This document shows positions 6,776-15,556 of a DNA stretch of 64,000 bases, piece by piece. How positions within the stretch are numbered: position 1 is the first letter of the stretch; the number at the start of each line of letters is the position of its first letter. The stretch lies in contig NZ_FNFO01000006.1 of assembly GCF_900100765.1 (NCBI RefSeq), positions 1 through 64,000 of the forward strand. The letters run 5' to 3'. The stretch comes from Catalinimonas alkaloidigena. Its GTDB lineage: Bacteria; Bacteroidota; Bacteroidia; Cytophagales; Flexibacteraceae. The position numbers and the translations under genes are program-made. The notes under the pieces are model-generated. The model saw nothing but the letters and a program-made list of their open reading frames with translations. It was not told where the DNA came from and did no database searches.

Positions 6776-9391
6776 ATGTTTTTCAAGTACACACGCTTTC
6801 TTCTTCTGCTCGTCAGCGCATTTTCGCTCCGGGCACAATCCCAGTACGAACTCAACACGGGGTGGACCTGTGCCCCGATCCGGGACGTCAAGGTCGCCGG
6901 TACGGAGCTTTCCCAACCGGGGTATGCCTTATCGGGCTGGATGCCCGCCGTGGTGCCGGGGACGGTGCTGACGACCCTTCTGGAAAACGGAAAAGTGCCC
7001 GATCCGTTTTACGGAATGAACAACGAGCGGATTCCCGACATCTACGACACGGGCCGCGACTACTACACCTACTGGTTCGCGAAGGATTTTACGGAAAAGG
7101 CGGGGCGGAACGAAGAAGTGTGGCTCCATTTCCGGGGGATCAACTACAGTTGCGACGTCTTCCTGAACGGGCAAAAGGTCAATGCCCAGACGCACAAAGG
7201 GATGTTTCTGCGGCAGCGCTACCGCATCACGGACCTGCTGGCGAAAGACGGGAAGAATCGTTTGGCCGTCATTGTGCATCCGCCCGATCCGGTGGGGAAT
7301 GCCGAACGGGGGCAGGGCGGCGATGGCACCATTGCGCGGAACGTGTCGCACCAGTACGTGGCGGGATGGGACTGGATTCAGCCGATCCGCGATCGCAACA
7401 CGGGCATCTGGGACAAGGTGACGATTGAGAAAACCGGGGCGGTCGATCTGAAAAATCCGCACGTGGTGACGCGCGTTCCGGGTGTGCGCAAGGTGAAAGG
7501 TCCGCAGGCACCGGCCCAGATTCAGGTATCGGCCGAACTGGAAAACCCGACCGGAAAAACGGTGACGGGCACGTTGCAGTACACCCTGGACGGACAAACG
7601 ATTGCGAAAGAGGTGACGATTGCAGCCAACAGCACCGTCGCAGTAGCCCTGCCGGAATTGACGCTCCCCAATCCGCACCTCTGGTGGCCGCACGGCTACG
7701 GTCCGCAGCCGCTCTACACGTTGCCGCTGTCGTTCGCGGTCGACGGCAAAAAGGTGTCGGACCGGGATACGGTCACGGTGGGGGTGCGCGAGATTCAGAC
7801 GGAGTGGAATACACACACGCGCAGCAAACAGGTACTGGTGAACGGTCAGAAGGTGTTCATCAAAGGCGGCAACTGGATCATCTCCGACGCGATGCTCCGC
7901 TTTACGCCGGAACGCTACGACGCCGAAATTCGCTTTCACCGGGACATGAACCTGAATTTAATCCGCATTTGGGGCGGGGCGCTTTCCGAACGGCCCGAGT
8001 TTTACCAGGCGTGCGACAAGTACGGGTTGCTCGTGATTCAGGATTTCTGGATGTCGGGTGACTGCAACGGGCGCTGGCTCGATCCGATCAAAAAAGACGA
8101 CCAGTGGACGCGGCGGCAGTATCCCGACGACCACGGGCTGTTCCTCACCTCGGCGGCCGACCAGATCAAGCTGATCCGCAACCACGCCTCGCTGGCGATG
8201 TGGTGCGGCGGCAACGAAATCACCCCGCCCGAAGACATCCTCCTGTCGCTGCGCGACTCCATTCTTCCCGCCCTGGACGGCACGCGCTGGTTCATCGATT
8301 ACTCGAACTCCGACAGCATGTCGTTCAATTCGATCGGCGGGAACGGCGACGGCCCCTACGGCATCCAGCCGATCAACACCTTCTGGGAGCACCGCACCTT
8401 TCCGTTCAACTCCGAAGTGGGTTCCGTGGGCGTCGGCGACTACGAATCGCTCACCCGGTTCATTCCGGAACAAAACCTGATTGCCCCCGATTTCGAAAAA
8501 CGCACGGTCGACTCGGTGTGGGACTACCACAAGTACATCGGCTACGACCAGTACATCGCGCCGTACGGCAAGGCGAAAGACGCGCAGGATTTTGCCCGGA
8601 AGGCGCAACTCGTCAACTACGACCAGTACCGCGCCCTGATGGAAGGATTCAGTTCGCACATGTGGGACTGGTACACCGGCACGATCATCTGGAAAACGCA
8701 AAACCCCTGGACGGCCCTCCGCGGCCAGATGTACGACTGTTACCTCGACGTCAACGCCTGCCTCTACGGCCTGCGCAACGGCAGCGCGCCGCTCCACATC
8801 ATGTACGACCCCGTGCAGGGCATGGTGATGCTGGTGAACAACGGGTTCGAAACGAAACGCGACCTGATGATGGTCGTCAAGACCTACGACCTGGCCGGAA
8901 AGGAGACACTGGTGACGCAGGTCTTCAACGAGATTCAGGGCAGCACGGCGAAAAACTTCCTGCCGATCAAATCGACCGTCGATGCCTTCCGTGCGAAAGA
9001 GGGCGGCTTTCTGTCGTTGCAACTTTTGGATACCGATCAAAATGTGGTGAGCGACAACCTCTACTGGTTGCCCGACTCAACCGGGCAGTATTCCGGCTTA
9101 CAGAAGATGAAGAAAGCGTCGCTGAGCATCGCTACGAAAGCCGACGGAAAAGGCAAAATAGAAGTAACCCTCTCGAACCCGGCCAACGGTCCGGTGGCGT
9201 TCTTCAACCGCCTAGCGCTGGTCGATCCGAAAACGAAAGAGCGCATTCTGCCCGTCTTTTTCGACGACAACTACGTCTCGGTCCGGCCCGGCGAACAGAA
9301 AACCGTAACGCTGGACTACACGTCATCCGATCCGGTCGAACTTTCCGTCGAAGGCTGGAACGTCCAGAAACTGTATGTACCGGTGCGATGA
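6776..9391 (+). CDS. Glycoside hydrolase family 2 protein (exo-beta-D-glucosaminidase / beta-mannosidase-like)
   Basis: The 871-aa precursor has a signal peptide ending SLRAQ. The GH2 layout is seen: a jelly-roll sugar-binding domain (with WLHFRGINYSCDVFLNG), an immunoglobulin-like domain, a TIM barrel and C-terminal beta domains. The acid/base is Glu481 in WCGGNE and the nucleophile is probably Glu547 in FNSEVG. This spacing and the sequence around it fit exo-beta-glucosaminidases and endo-beta-mannosidases rather than LacZ. Substrates could be chitosan oligomers or N-glycan cores (inference). The ATG at 6776 is preferred over upstream starts because it gives a clean signal peptide. It is followed 180 bp later by a secreted esterase. 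Confidence 0.88.
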   Translation: MFFKYTRFLLLLVSAFSLRAQSQYELNTGWTCAPIRDVKVAGTELSQPGYALSGWMPAVVPGTVLTTLLENGKVPDPFYGMNNERIPDIYDTGRDYYTYWFAKDFTEKAGRNEEVWLHFRGINYSCDVFLNGQKVNAQTHKGMFLRQRYRITDLLAKDGKNRLAVIVHPPDPVGNAERGQGGDGTIARNVSHQYVAGWDWIQPIRDRNTGIWDKVTIEKTGAVDLKNPHVVTRVPGVRKVKGPQAPAQIQVSAELENPTGKTVTGTLQYTLDGQTIAKEVTIAANSTVAVALPELTLPNPHLWWPHGYGPQPLYTLPLSFAVDGKKVSDRDTVTVGVREIQTEWNTHTRSKQVLVNGQKVFIKGGNWIISDAMLRFTPERYDAEIRFHRDMNLNLIRIWGGALSERPEFYQACDKYGLLVIQDFWMSGDCNGRWLDPIKKDDQWTRRQYPDDHGLFLTSAADQIKLIRNHASLAMWCGGNEITPPEDILLSLRDSILPALDGTRWFIDYSNSDSMSFNSIGGNGDGPYGIQPINTFWEHRTFPFNSEVGSVGVGDYESLTRFIPEQNLIAPDFEKRTVDSVWDYHKYIGYDQYIAPYGKAKDAQDFARKAQLVNYDQYRALMEGFSSHMWDWYTGTIIWKTQNPWTALRGQMYDCYLDVNACLYGLRNGSAPLHIMYDPVQGMVMLVNNGFETKRDLMMVVKTYDLAGKETLVTQVFNEIQGSTAKNFLPIKSTVDAFRAKEGGFLSLQLLDTDQNVVSDNLYWLPDSTGQYSGLQKMKKASLSIATKADGKGKIEVTLSNPANGPVAFFNRLALVDPKTKERILPVFFDDNYVSVRPGEQKTVTLDYTSSDPVELSVEGWNVQKLYVPVR

Positions 9392-9415
9392 TTTTTAGTA
9401 ACGAGGAGGTCTGTG

Positions 9416-9487
9416 GCTTCCTGTCTGGACGGTCCAGGAAGCTAAAAGCTTCCCTGTGTTTTTAAGCTTCAGATACAATCTGAAGCT
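9416..9487. other. Two short hairpins after the GH2 gene
   Basis: GCTTCCTG...CAGGAAGC (about 9417-9442) and a 10-bp stem AGCTTCAGAT/ATCTGAAGCT with a 3-nt loop (9465-9487) lie just after the GH2 stop. Neither is followed by a T-run, so they may stabilise the mRNA end rather than act as classic terminators (inference). Confidence 0.4.
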
Positions 9488-9574
9488 AGTAATGAAGTAG
9501 AAGCGCTACTAAAAAATCTGTCATAAACCATTTGCAATCTGCAATTTTCCAATTTGCAATCCTCCAATTTACCC

Positions 9575-12022
9575 ATGCCTCAAAAACTACGTTTCCTTTT
9601 TCTTGTTATCGTCTGGAGCCTTTCGCCGTGGGCGATGGCGCAACAGACTCACACGTTTACCGAAGGTTTGACCATCGGTCCCTGCCACCACTACGGCCGC
9701 GAGGCGCTCTACACCGATCAACTGGCGTATCTCCTGTACCGGAACGAGCTGCCAACTCCGACGGAAGGCCAAGCGTTAACGCCCGGCGATACGCTGACGT
9801 GGCAGGCCGTGCAGGTCGACACGAGCGGGGCATTCCGGCGCGGCGTGCAGTCCAACGGCTACCTCTACCTGACCTACGAAGCCGCCGAAGCCGGTCCGGC
9901 GATTCTGCACATCCAGGGACACAACATGGTCTACGTTAACGGCGAACCGCGTGCGGGCGATATGTACCGGATGGGCTGGATGTATATGCCCGTACAGTTG
10001 AAAAAAGGCAAAAACGAATTGTTCGTGCGTACGTTGCCGTACCGCTGGCAGAGCATCACGGCCGAGTTGCGCTTTCCGGAGAAACCGGTGCATCTGGCGA
10101 CCGACGATCCCACGCTGCCTTCGCTGGTACCGGGGCAGGACAACCGTAGCCTGTGGGGCGCGGTGGTGGTCGTCAACACGACAGAGAAACCCCTGACCAA
10201 CCTGTCGATGCGCAGTCGGGTCGAAGGGAAGGAGCTGACGACAGAACTCCCCACCGTGCCGCCGCTGACCACTCGCAAAGTAGGCTTCTGGCTGGACGGC
10301 AGCGCCGTGACGCAGGAGGGAAATTATACCGGGCAACTGGCCCTGTTGCAGAAAGGCAAGGTGCTGGACGAAAAAGAAATTCCGCTGGAAGCGCCCGCAC
10401 CCGGCCGGCAGTACAGCGCCACGTTTGTGAGCGATATCGACGGCAGTGTGCAGTACTACGCCGTGGCGCCGCAGCAAAATTCGGACGGGGAAGCGCCTGC
10501 GTTGTTCCTGTCGGTACACGGAGCCGGGGTGGAAGCCATCGGGCAGGCGCGGGCCTACCGGCCGAAAGACTGGGGCGTGCTGGTGACGCCGACCAACCGG
10601 CGGCCGCGTGGCTTCAACTGGGAAGATTGGGGCCGCCTCGATGCGCTGGAAGTACTCGACATCGCCAAAAAACGCTTTCAACCCGATCCGCAACGGATCT
10701 ACCTGACCGGCCACTCAATGGGCGGACACGGTACGTGGTACCTGGGCGCGACGTTCCCGGATCGGTGGGCGGCCATTGCGCCCTGCGCGGGCTATCCGAC
10801 CCTGCGGACCTACGGCTCGCACGACGGCCAGATTCCCGAAGCGGGAGGGACGCCGATGGAATCGCTCCTGCTGCGCGCCAGCAACCCGAGCAACACAATT
10901 GCGCTAGCCTCCAACTACAAACCGCTGGGTGTCTACGTGCTGCACGGCGATGCCGACCCCGTCGTTTCGGTCGACTACGCGCGGCAGATGCGCCAACTGC
11001 TCGGTACGTTCCATCCCGATCTGAGCTACTACGAATACCCCGGCGGCTCCCACTGGTACGGCGACGAAAGCGTCGACTGGAAACCTCTATTCGACTTCTT
11101 CAAGTGGCATACGATTCCGGTCGACAGCGCCGCACACGACCTGGACTTTATGACGGCCAACCCGGCGATTTCCGCCTCGATGCACTGGGCGACCATTCAG
11201 CAGCAACAACAACCGCTGGAATACAGCCGCATCCAACTCCACCGCGACAAGGCCGCGCGCACCATCAAAGGCACTACCGAAAACGTGGCGGTGCTCACCC
11301 TCGACCTAAACGACTTTCAGCCCGGCGAAACGGTGACGATCCAACTGGACAGTCTGTCGGCCGTGGCGGTGCCCATCGAAGCGCCGGACGCAAAAGTACA
11401 TCTGGTGAAAGGCGACGCCTGGACCGTCACGGAACTGCCGGAAGCGACGCAAAAAGGCCCGCACCGGAGCGGCACGTTCAAAGAGCCGTTTCAGGACCGG
11501 ATGGTGTTCGTCTACGCCACCGGCGGCAGTGCCGACGAACGAGCGTGGGCTTACCAGAAGGCACGGTACGATGCCGAAACCTGGTACTTCCGGGGGAACG
11601 GAGCCGTCGATCTGGTGGCAGACCGTGACTTCAACCCGAAGAAATTTGCTGACCGGGGCGTGGTGCTCTACGGCAACAGTTCGACCAACAAAGCCTGGAG
11701 CAAGTTGCTGGCCGACTGCCCGATTCAGGTACAAAAAGGCAAACTCCAGTTGGGCGAGGAGGAATTGACGGGCGACGACCTCGGCGCGTATTTCGCCTGG
11801 CCCCGGAAAGACAGCCCAACCGCCTCCGTAGCGGTGATTGCCGGAACCGGGCTGCGCGGGATGCGGGCGACCGACGCCAACCAGTATTTCAGTGGTGGTA
11901 GCGGCTTTCCTGACTTCATGATCTTCTCGCTCGACATGCTGAAAGAAGGCAGCAGCGGCGTCAAACGCGCAGGCTTCTTCGGCAACGACTGGACTCTGGG
12001 AAGCGGGGAGGTGGTGAAATAG
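9575..12022 (+). CDS. Large secreted prolyl oligopeptidase-like esterase
   Basis: The 815-aa precursor has a signal peptide ending PWAMAQ, an N-terminal beta-sandwich region (to about 270) and an alpha/beta hydrolase domain (about 280-520). The nucleophile elbow GHSMGG places Ser381. DADPVVS supplies the probable Asp and GGSHWYGD the His. The final 220 residues (VYATGGSADE..., WYFRGNGAVDLVADRDF, VLYGNSSTN) form an extra domain related to the tail of the esterase at 2052-3728. It is probably periplasmic or exported and acts on acylated glycans or peptides (inference). The ATG at 9575 gives a normal signal peptide; the start at 9554 adds only seven residues. Confidence 0.83.
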   Translation: MPQKLRFLFLVIVWSLSPWAMAQQTHTFTEGLTIGPCHHYGREALYTDQLAYLLYRNELPTPTEGQALTPGDTLTWQAVQVDTSGAFRRGVQSNGYLYLTYEAAEAGPAILHIQGHNMVYVNGEPRAGDMYRMGWMYMPVQLKKGKNELFVRTLPYRWQSITAELRFPEKPVHLATDDPTLPSLVPGQDNRSLWGAVVVVNTTEKPLTNLSMRSRVEGKELTTELPTVPPLTTRKVGFWLDGSAVTQEGNYTGQLALLQKGKVLDEKEIPLEAPAPGRQYSATFVSDIDGSVQYYAVAPQQNSDGEAPALFLSVHGAGVEAIGQARAYRPKDWGVLVTPTNRRPRGFNWEDWGRLDALEVLDIAKKRFQPDPQRIYLTGHSMGGHGTWYLGATFPDRWAAIAPCAGYPTLRTYGSHDGQIPEAGGTPMESLLLRASNPSNTIALASNYKPLGVYVLHGDADPVVSVDYARQMRQLLGTFHPDLSYYEYPGGSHWYGDESVDWKPLFDFFKWHTIPVDSAAHDLDFMTANPAISASMHWATIQQQQQPLEYSRIQLHRDKAARTIKGTTENVAVLTLDLNDFQPGETVTIQLDSLSAVAVPIEAPDAKVHLVKGDAWTVTELPEATQKGPHRSGTFKEPFQDRMVFVYATGGSADERAWAYQKARYDAETWYFRGNGAVDLVADRDFNPKKFADRGVVLYGNSSTNKAWSKLLADCPIQVQKGKLQLGEEELTGDDLGAYFAWPRKDSPTASVAVIAGTGLRGMRATDANQYFSGGSGFPDFMIFSLDMLKEGSSGVKRAGFFGNDWTLGSGEVVK

Positions 12023-12061
12023 GGAGGACAGGAAGACGGGAGTCCGGAGTCCGGAAGTCGG
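12023..12061. repeat. Degenerate heptamer repeat
   Basis: Directly after the esterase stop the sequence reads as GGAGTCC, GGAGTCC, GGAAGTC-type units about 7 nt apart. It resembles the low-complexity arrays at 324-390 and 20816-20876. Confidence 0.4.
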
Positions 12062-12083
12062 CATAACCGGTCTACCATTGGAT

Positions 12084-12159
12084 TGTCATCCTGAAAGGAT
12101 CTTTGCACATGTTCAGGAAAAGAGCCGTAAAGCCCAAAAAGATCCTTGACAGGATGACA
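12084..12159. repeat. TGTCATCC-type hairpin repeat, copy 3
   Basis: The ends are TGTCATCCTG and CAGGATGACA, and inside them AAGGATCTTT pairs with AAAGATCCTT. It has the same outer motif as the other copies but a different core, so it looks like a second subtype of the family. Confidence 0.8.
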
Positions 12160-12177
12160 AACACGCTGAATCATTAT

Positions 12178-12383
12178 TGTCATCGCCCGGCGACCCGGCT
12201 CGACCACCGGGAGCGGGGTGGCCCGTGCCAGATCTTGCTTCAAAAGTCAGAAGATCTGGCACGGGTCCCGGTCTGGCGAGACCCGGCGGGGCACCGCACC
12301 CCGCTCACATTCGTTCGAGCCGGGTCGCCGGCCACCGTAGGACGGCCCCCGTGGGACGGCCCCCGTGGCAACGGGCGATGACA
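12178..12383. repeat. TGTCATC hairpin repeat, copy 4 (long form)
   Basis: This 206-bp element is bounded by TGTCATCGCCCG and CGGGCGATGACA. It contains a perfect 15-bp hairpin, CCCGTGCCAGATCTT (12222-12236) with its complement at 12251-12265, plus CGACCCGGCTCGA and TCGAGCCGGGTCG arms. A GGACGGCCCCCGTGG-like 13-bp unit is repeated near its end. The core is shared with copy 1. Confidence 0.85.
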
Positions 12384-12425
12384 GACTAGATCAGACAATC
12401 AGAGAAAAGATCACAAAACGAAGTG

Positions 12426-12845
12426 ATGGCGGATAAAGAAGTATTGATTCAAACCTTTGTGAGGCGGTTTGTCCGGAAGGAGAGGCGTGAGCGAAGTCTT
12501 TTTGAGTTGATGCATCCGAAAAAACGAAGTGAATTTATCAATCGGCTGAATCACGGATGGGAGGATGTGCTGGAGATGAAGTACCTGACACAACTTTCCC
12601 CGGAAATTGAAAGTCCGGAAGCGGTGCTGTCCGCACTGAGGGTGAAGCCGGAAAATCGCTGTTACGTGATTTCTAGTTATCGGGACTACGATGACCAGTT
12701 CCTGCCGTGGGAAGCCGCCTTGCAGAGAACCTACGCAAGAGGTCTGGCGACACTCCTGATCGATCCTTCAGTCGATCTGTTGTTTCTGGATACGGAACAA
12801 GTGCAGGGCGCGCCGCCCCGTTTTATAGGCAGGGTTCGCGTCTGA
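12426..12845 (+). CDS. Hypothetical protein
   Basis: The 139-aa protein is not recognised. It is soluble, basic at the N-terminus (RRFVRKERRERS), and has a mixed alpha/beta second half ending in DPSVDLLFLDTEQVQGAPPRF. No signal peptide or membrane helix is seen. By eye its AT content is higher than that of its neighbours, and it follows directly after a dispersed repeat, which could mean later arrival (inference). The ATG at 12426 is used; a GTG lies one codon upstream. It ends 18 bp before the fucosidase start. Confidence 0.65.
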   Translation: MADKEVLIQTFVRRFVRKERRERSLFELMHPKKRSEFINRLNHGWEDVLEMKYLTQLSPEIESPEAVLSALRVKPENRCYVISSYRDYDDQFLPWEAALQRTYARGLATLLIDPSVDLLFLDTEQVQGAPPRFIGRVRV

Positions 12846-12863
12846 TTTGTGAAACTATTTTTT

Positions 12864-14327
12864 ATGCTTAGTAACCCCTTCTATCCAATCGTGAAAAAAA
12901 GCCTTCTTCTTTTGGTGTTGACCAGTCTGGTTTCGTGGGGAACCCGGGCGCAGGGCAACCTCCATCAGCAATCGAAAACGTACGAGTGGCCGACCGATCC
13001 GCAGGTGCTGGCCAAGCTCGACCACTGGCGCGACCAGAAATTCGGGATGATCATCCACTGGGGCATCTACGCCGTGCCGGGCATCATCGAGTCGTGGAGC
13101 ATCTGTTCGGAAGACTGGATCGAGCGCGACAGCACCATCGCCTACGAAGACTACAAGGACTGGTACTGGGGGCAGAGCGAGCAGTTCAATCCGGTGAACT
13201 TTAACCCGGAACAGTGGGCGACGGCGGCCAAGTCGGCGGGGATGCGCTATGTGGTCTTCACAACCAAGCACCACGACGGCTTCGCGATGTTCGACACGCA
13301 GGAATCGGACTACAAAATCACGAACGGGCCGTTCAAAAACGATCCGCGGGCCAACGTAGCGAAGTACGTATTCGACGCCTTTCGGAAGGAGGATTTCCTG
13401 ATCGGAGCCTACTTCTCCAAGCCCGACTGGCACACGCCGTACTACTGGTGGCCCAAGTATGCGACGGCCGACCGCAACAACAACTACGACATCCGCAAGC
13501 ATCCGTGGCGGTGGAACCAGTTCAAAGAATATACCTACAACCAGATCCGGGAACTGACGCACGACTACGGGAAGGTCGACATCCTCTGGCTGGACGGCGG
13601 CTGGGTGCGGCCCCTCGAAACGGTAAACGACGAGGTGCGGGCCTGGGGGGCGGACATTCCGGAGTGGAGCCAGGACATTGACATGCCCCGCATCGCCGAA
13701 ATGGCGCGGGAGGCGCAACCAGGGTTGCTGATTGTGGACCGGACGGTGCACGGACCCTACGAAAATTACCAGACGCCCGAACAGCAGATTCCGGCCGAGA
13801 AGATCGACCATCCGTGGGAAAGCTGCATCACGCTGGGCCACGCCTGGGGCTATGTACCCGATCAGCATTTCAAATCGCCCGCGAAGGTCATTCACAACCT
13901 GATTGAGGTGGTGGCGAAGGGGGGAAGTCTGCTGCTGGGCGTAGGACCGAAACCCGACGGCACGCTGGAAGAAGAAGTCATCACGCGCTTGGCGGCCATC
14001 GGCGACTGGCTGGACCAGAACGGCGCGGCCATCTACGAAACGCGGCCCGTGGATCAGTACCGGGACGGATCGGTCTATTTCACGCAGCACAAATCGGGCA
14101 AGACGCACTACGCCCTCGTACCGGTCCCGGAGGGGGAAGCCCTTCCTGCCACGATCTCCTGGACGGGGAATGTGCCCAAAAAGGGATCTGCACTGAAATT
14201 GCTCGCAACCGGTACCAAACTAAAATGGCAGGCCGAAGGCAATCGGGTGACCGTAACGCTCCCCGAAAAGGTGCGGCAGCAGCTGGGCACGACGCCAGCG
14301 CTTGCCCTCTCGTTTACCCACAACTAA
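12864..14327 (+). CDS. Alpha-L-fucosidase, GH29
   Basis: The 487-aa protein has a signal peptide ending WGTRAQ and the GH29 barrel. Marks of the family are FGMIIHWGIYAVPG, TTKHHDGFAMFDT, the nucleophile Asp244 in LWLDGGW, and the late segment SLLLGVGPKPDGTL. A C-terminal beta-sandwich begins near residue 385. It should remove terminal alpha-L-fucose from glycans in the periplasm or outside the cell. The ATG at 12864 is used. A GTG at 12891 would give a more compact signal peptide (VKKSLLLLVLTS) and is an equally good alternative. A hairpin terminator follows. Confidence 0.92.
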   Translation: MLSNPFYPIVKKSLLLLVLTSLVSWGTRAQGNLHQQSKTYEWPTDPQVLAKLDHWRDQKFGMIIHWGIYAVPGIIESWSICSEDWIERDSTIAYEDYKDWYWGQSEQFNPVNFNPEQWATAAKSAGMRYVVFTTKHHDGFAMFDTQESDYKITNGPFKNDPRANVAKYVFDAFRKEDFLIGAYFSKPDWHTPYYWWPKYATADRNNNYDIRKHPWRWNQFKEYTYNQIRELTHDYGKVDILWLDGGWVRPLETVNDEVRAWGADIPEWSQDIDMPRIAEMAREAQPGLLIVDRTVHGPYENYQTPEQQIPAEKIDHPWESCITLGHAWGYVPDQHFKSPAKVIHNLIEVVAKGGSLLLGVGPKPDGTLEEEVITRLAAIGDWLDQNGAAIYETRPVDQYRDGSVYFTQHKSGKTHYALVPVPEGEALPATISWTGNVPKKGSALKLLATGTKLKWQAEGNRVTVTLPEKVRQQLGTTPALALSFTHN

Positions 14328-14379
14328 GCCGCTCCGGCTCGTGACCCCACTGGCTTTGTAGCGGTTGGTCATGGAAGTG

Positions 14380-14427
14380 AAGCCCTGATGGACCCGTCGC
14401 TGCCGGCGGTTCTGCCAGGGCTTTTGT
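14380..14427 (+). terminator. Probable intrinsic terminator of the fucosidase gene
   Basis: AAGCCCTG (14380-14387) pairs with CAGGGCTT (14416-14423) across a GC-rich loop, followed by TTGTTTT. It lies between the convergent fucosidase and SMP-30 genes. Confidence 0.55.
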
Positions 14428-14452
14428 TTTGGGGAAGGGGCAGCAAGCCGGG

Positions 14453-15319
14453 CTAGGTCCCGAACCGATCGGGCAACACGCCTTTTACGCCCGGCTCCAC
14501 GGCAAACAGGCCACCGGCCAGCGGATCTTCCTCGTCGTGCATACCTTCGGCTCCCGTGGTGATGTAGAGAATGTCGAGGTTGGGGCCGCCAAACGTGGGA
14601 CAGGTGGTCTGCGGCGTAGGAACCTTCACCGTGGCCAGGCGCTTGCCAGAAACCGGATCGTGGCAGAATACCTGCCCGCCGCCGTACATCGCCACCCAAA
14701 GGTTGCCCTCCGCGTCGATCGTCATGCCATCAGGAAATCCTTCGTCCGCGTCGAACGTGACGGCCGTTCGTTTGAACGCGATGTCGCCGGTAGCGTCGTC
14801 ATAATCGAAACATTGCACCTGTAAGGTTGGGGAATCGATGAAGTACATTTCGCTGCGGGCGGGCGACCAGGCGAGGCCGTTCGAGCAGGTGAGTCCTTCC
14901 AATTTTCGGATGAGCGTGCCGTCGGGTTCCAGGCAGTAGAGGGCGCCCGTCGGATGGATGGGCATCAGTTCCATCGTACCGGCCCAGAACCGACCGGACG
15001 GATCGCACTTGCCGTCGTTGAAACGGTGCCGGGGCTGGTGGGCTTTGGGATTGACAATGGGCGTGCAGGTCAGGGCTTCCGGGTCGTAGAAAATAAAACC
15101 CTCGTAAGTGGCCAGTACGTAGCCGTTCCCGCCCGGGCGCAGGACCGAGGCGCCGATGTACATTCCCAGCGTGTGCGTATGGTTTTCGCCGGTAACGGGG
15201 TTGTACTCGTGCAAGCGACCGTTCAGGATGTCGAGCCAGGACAGCAGTTGGCGGCGTTCGTTCCAGACGGGGCCTTCGCCCAGTTTCGTGTCGGTTTTGT
15301 AGAGCAGCGTAGCTTCCAC
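14453..15319 (-). CDS. SMP-30/gluconolactonase/LRE family protein
   Basis: The 288-aa protein is a six-bladed beta-propeller of the SMP-30 family. Metal ligands can be assigned by motif: Glu in KLGEGPVW near the N-terminus, Asn in RFNDGKCD, Asn in CSNGLAWS and Asp in FPDGMT. Such enzymes hydrolyse sugar lactones, such as gluconolactone or other aldonolactones, in the cytoplasm. The GTG at 15319 (VEATLLYKTD) is chosen because the family usually begins 10-15 residues before GEGP. The frame continues upstream to a TTG at 15373, with a less likely N-terminal extension. It fits the sugar-breakdown context. Confidence 0.86.
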   Translation of the reverse strand: MEATLLYKTDTKLGEGPVWNERRQLLSWLDILNGRLHEYNPVTGENHTHTLGMYIGASVLRPGGNGYVLATYEGFIFYDPEALTCTPIVNPKAHQPRHRFNDGKCDPSGRFWAGTMELMPIHPTGALYCLEPDGTLIRKLEGLTCSNGLAWSPARSEMYFIDSPTLQVQCFDYDDATGDIAFKRTAVTFDADEGFPDGMTIDAEGNLWVAMYGGGQVFCHDPVSGKRLATVKVPTPQTTCPTFGGPNLDILYITTGAEGMHDEEDPLAGGLFAVEPGVKGVLPDRFGT

Positions 15320-15391
15320 GGCGTAATCAGATTTAGGTTGAAAAGTAGGTTTCCGGAAAGGTACAAAACGCAACGGAGCCCTGTGGAGCCG

Positions 15392-15534
15392 GTGTACTGT
15401 ACGGAAGAAGGACAGTAGAGTACAGTAGTTTTAAATGAAATCTTTTGAAGATCTTGCTTCTGTACCACCCCTCCTGGTAAAGCTTTTCGGCAAAAAGGGA
15501 GGCCGGAAGCGAGTATACAGTACAGATGTACAGT
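15392..15534. promoter_or_regulatory. Repeated GTACTGTAC/TACAGTAC motifs between SMP-30 and esterase genes
   Basis: GTGTACTGTACGG at 15392-15404 and GTATACAGTACAGATGTACAG at about 15513-15533 are inversely related around a shared 8-mer (TGTACTGT/ACAGTACA). A further TACAGTAG lies at 15421. They may be operator half-sites or ends of a decayed repeat; neither can be shown. Confidence 0.3.
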
Positions 15535-15556
15535 TTGGATAGATGGGAGCCAGCCG

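Noticed and set aside
9416-9487. The two hairpins after the GH2 gene as a riboswitch
   Set aside because: They lie 3' of a gene and 90 bp before the next start, with no conserved riboswitch core that I can recognise.
12103-12389. Overlapping ORFs of 70 and 92 codons
   Set aside because: They are translations of repeat copies 3 and 4.
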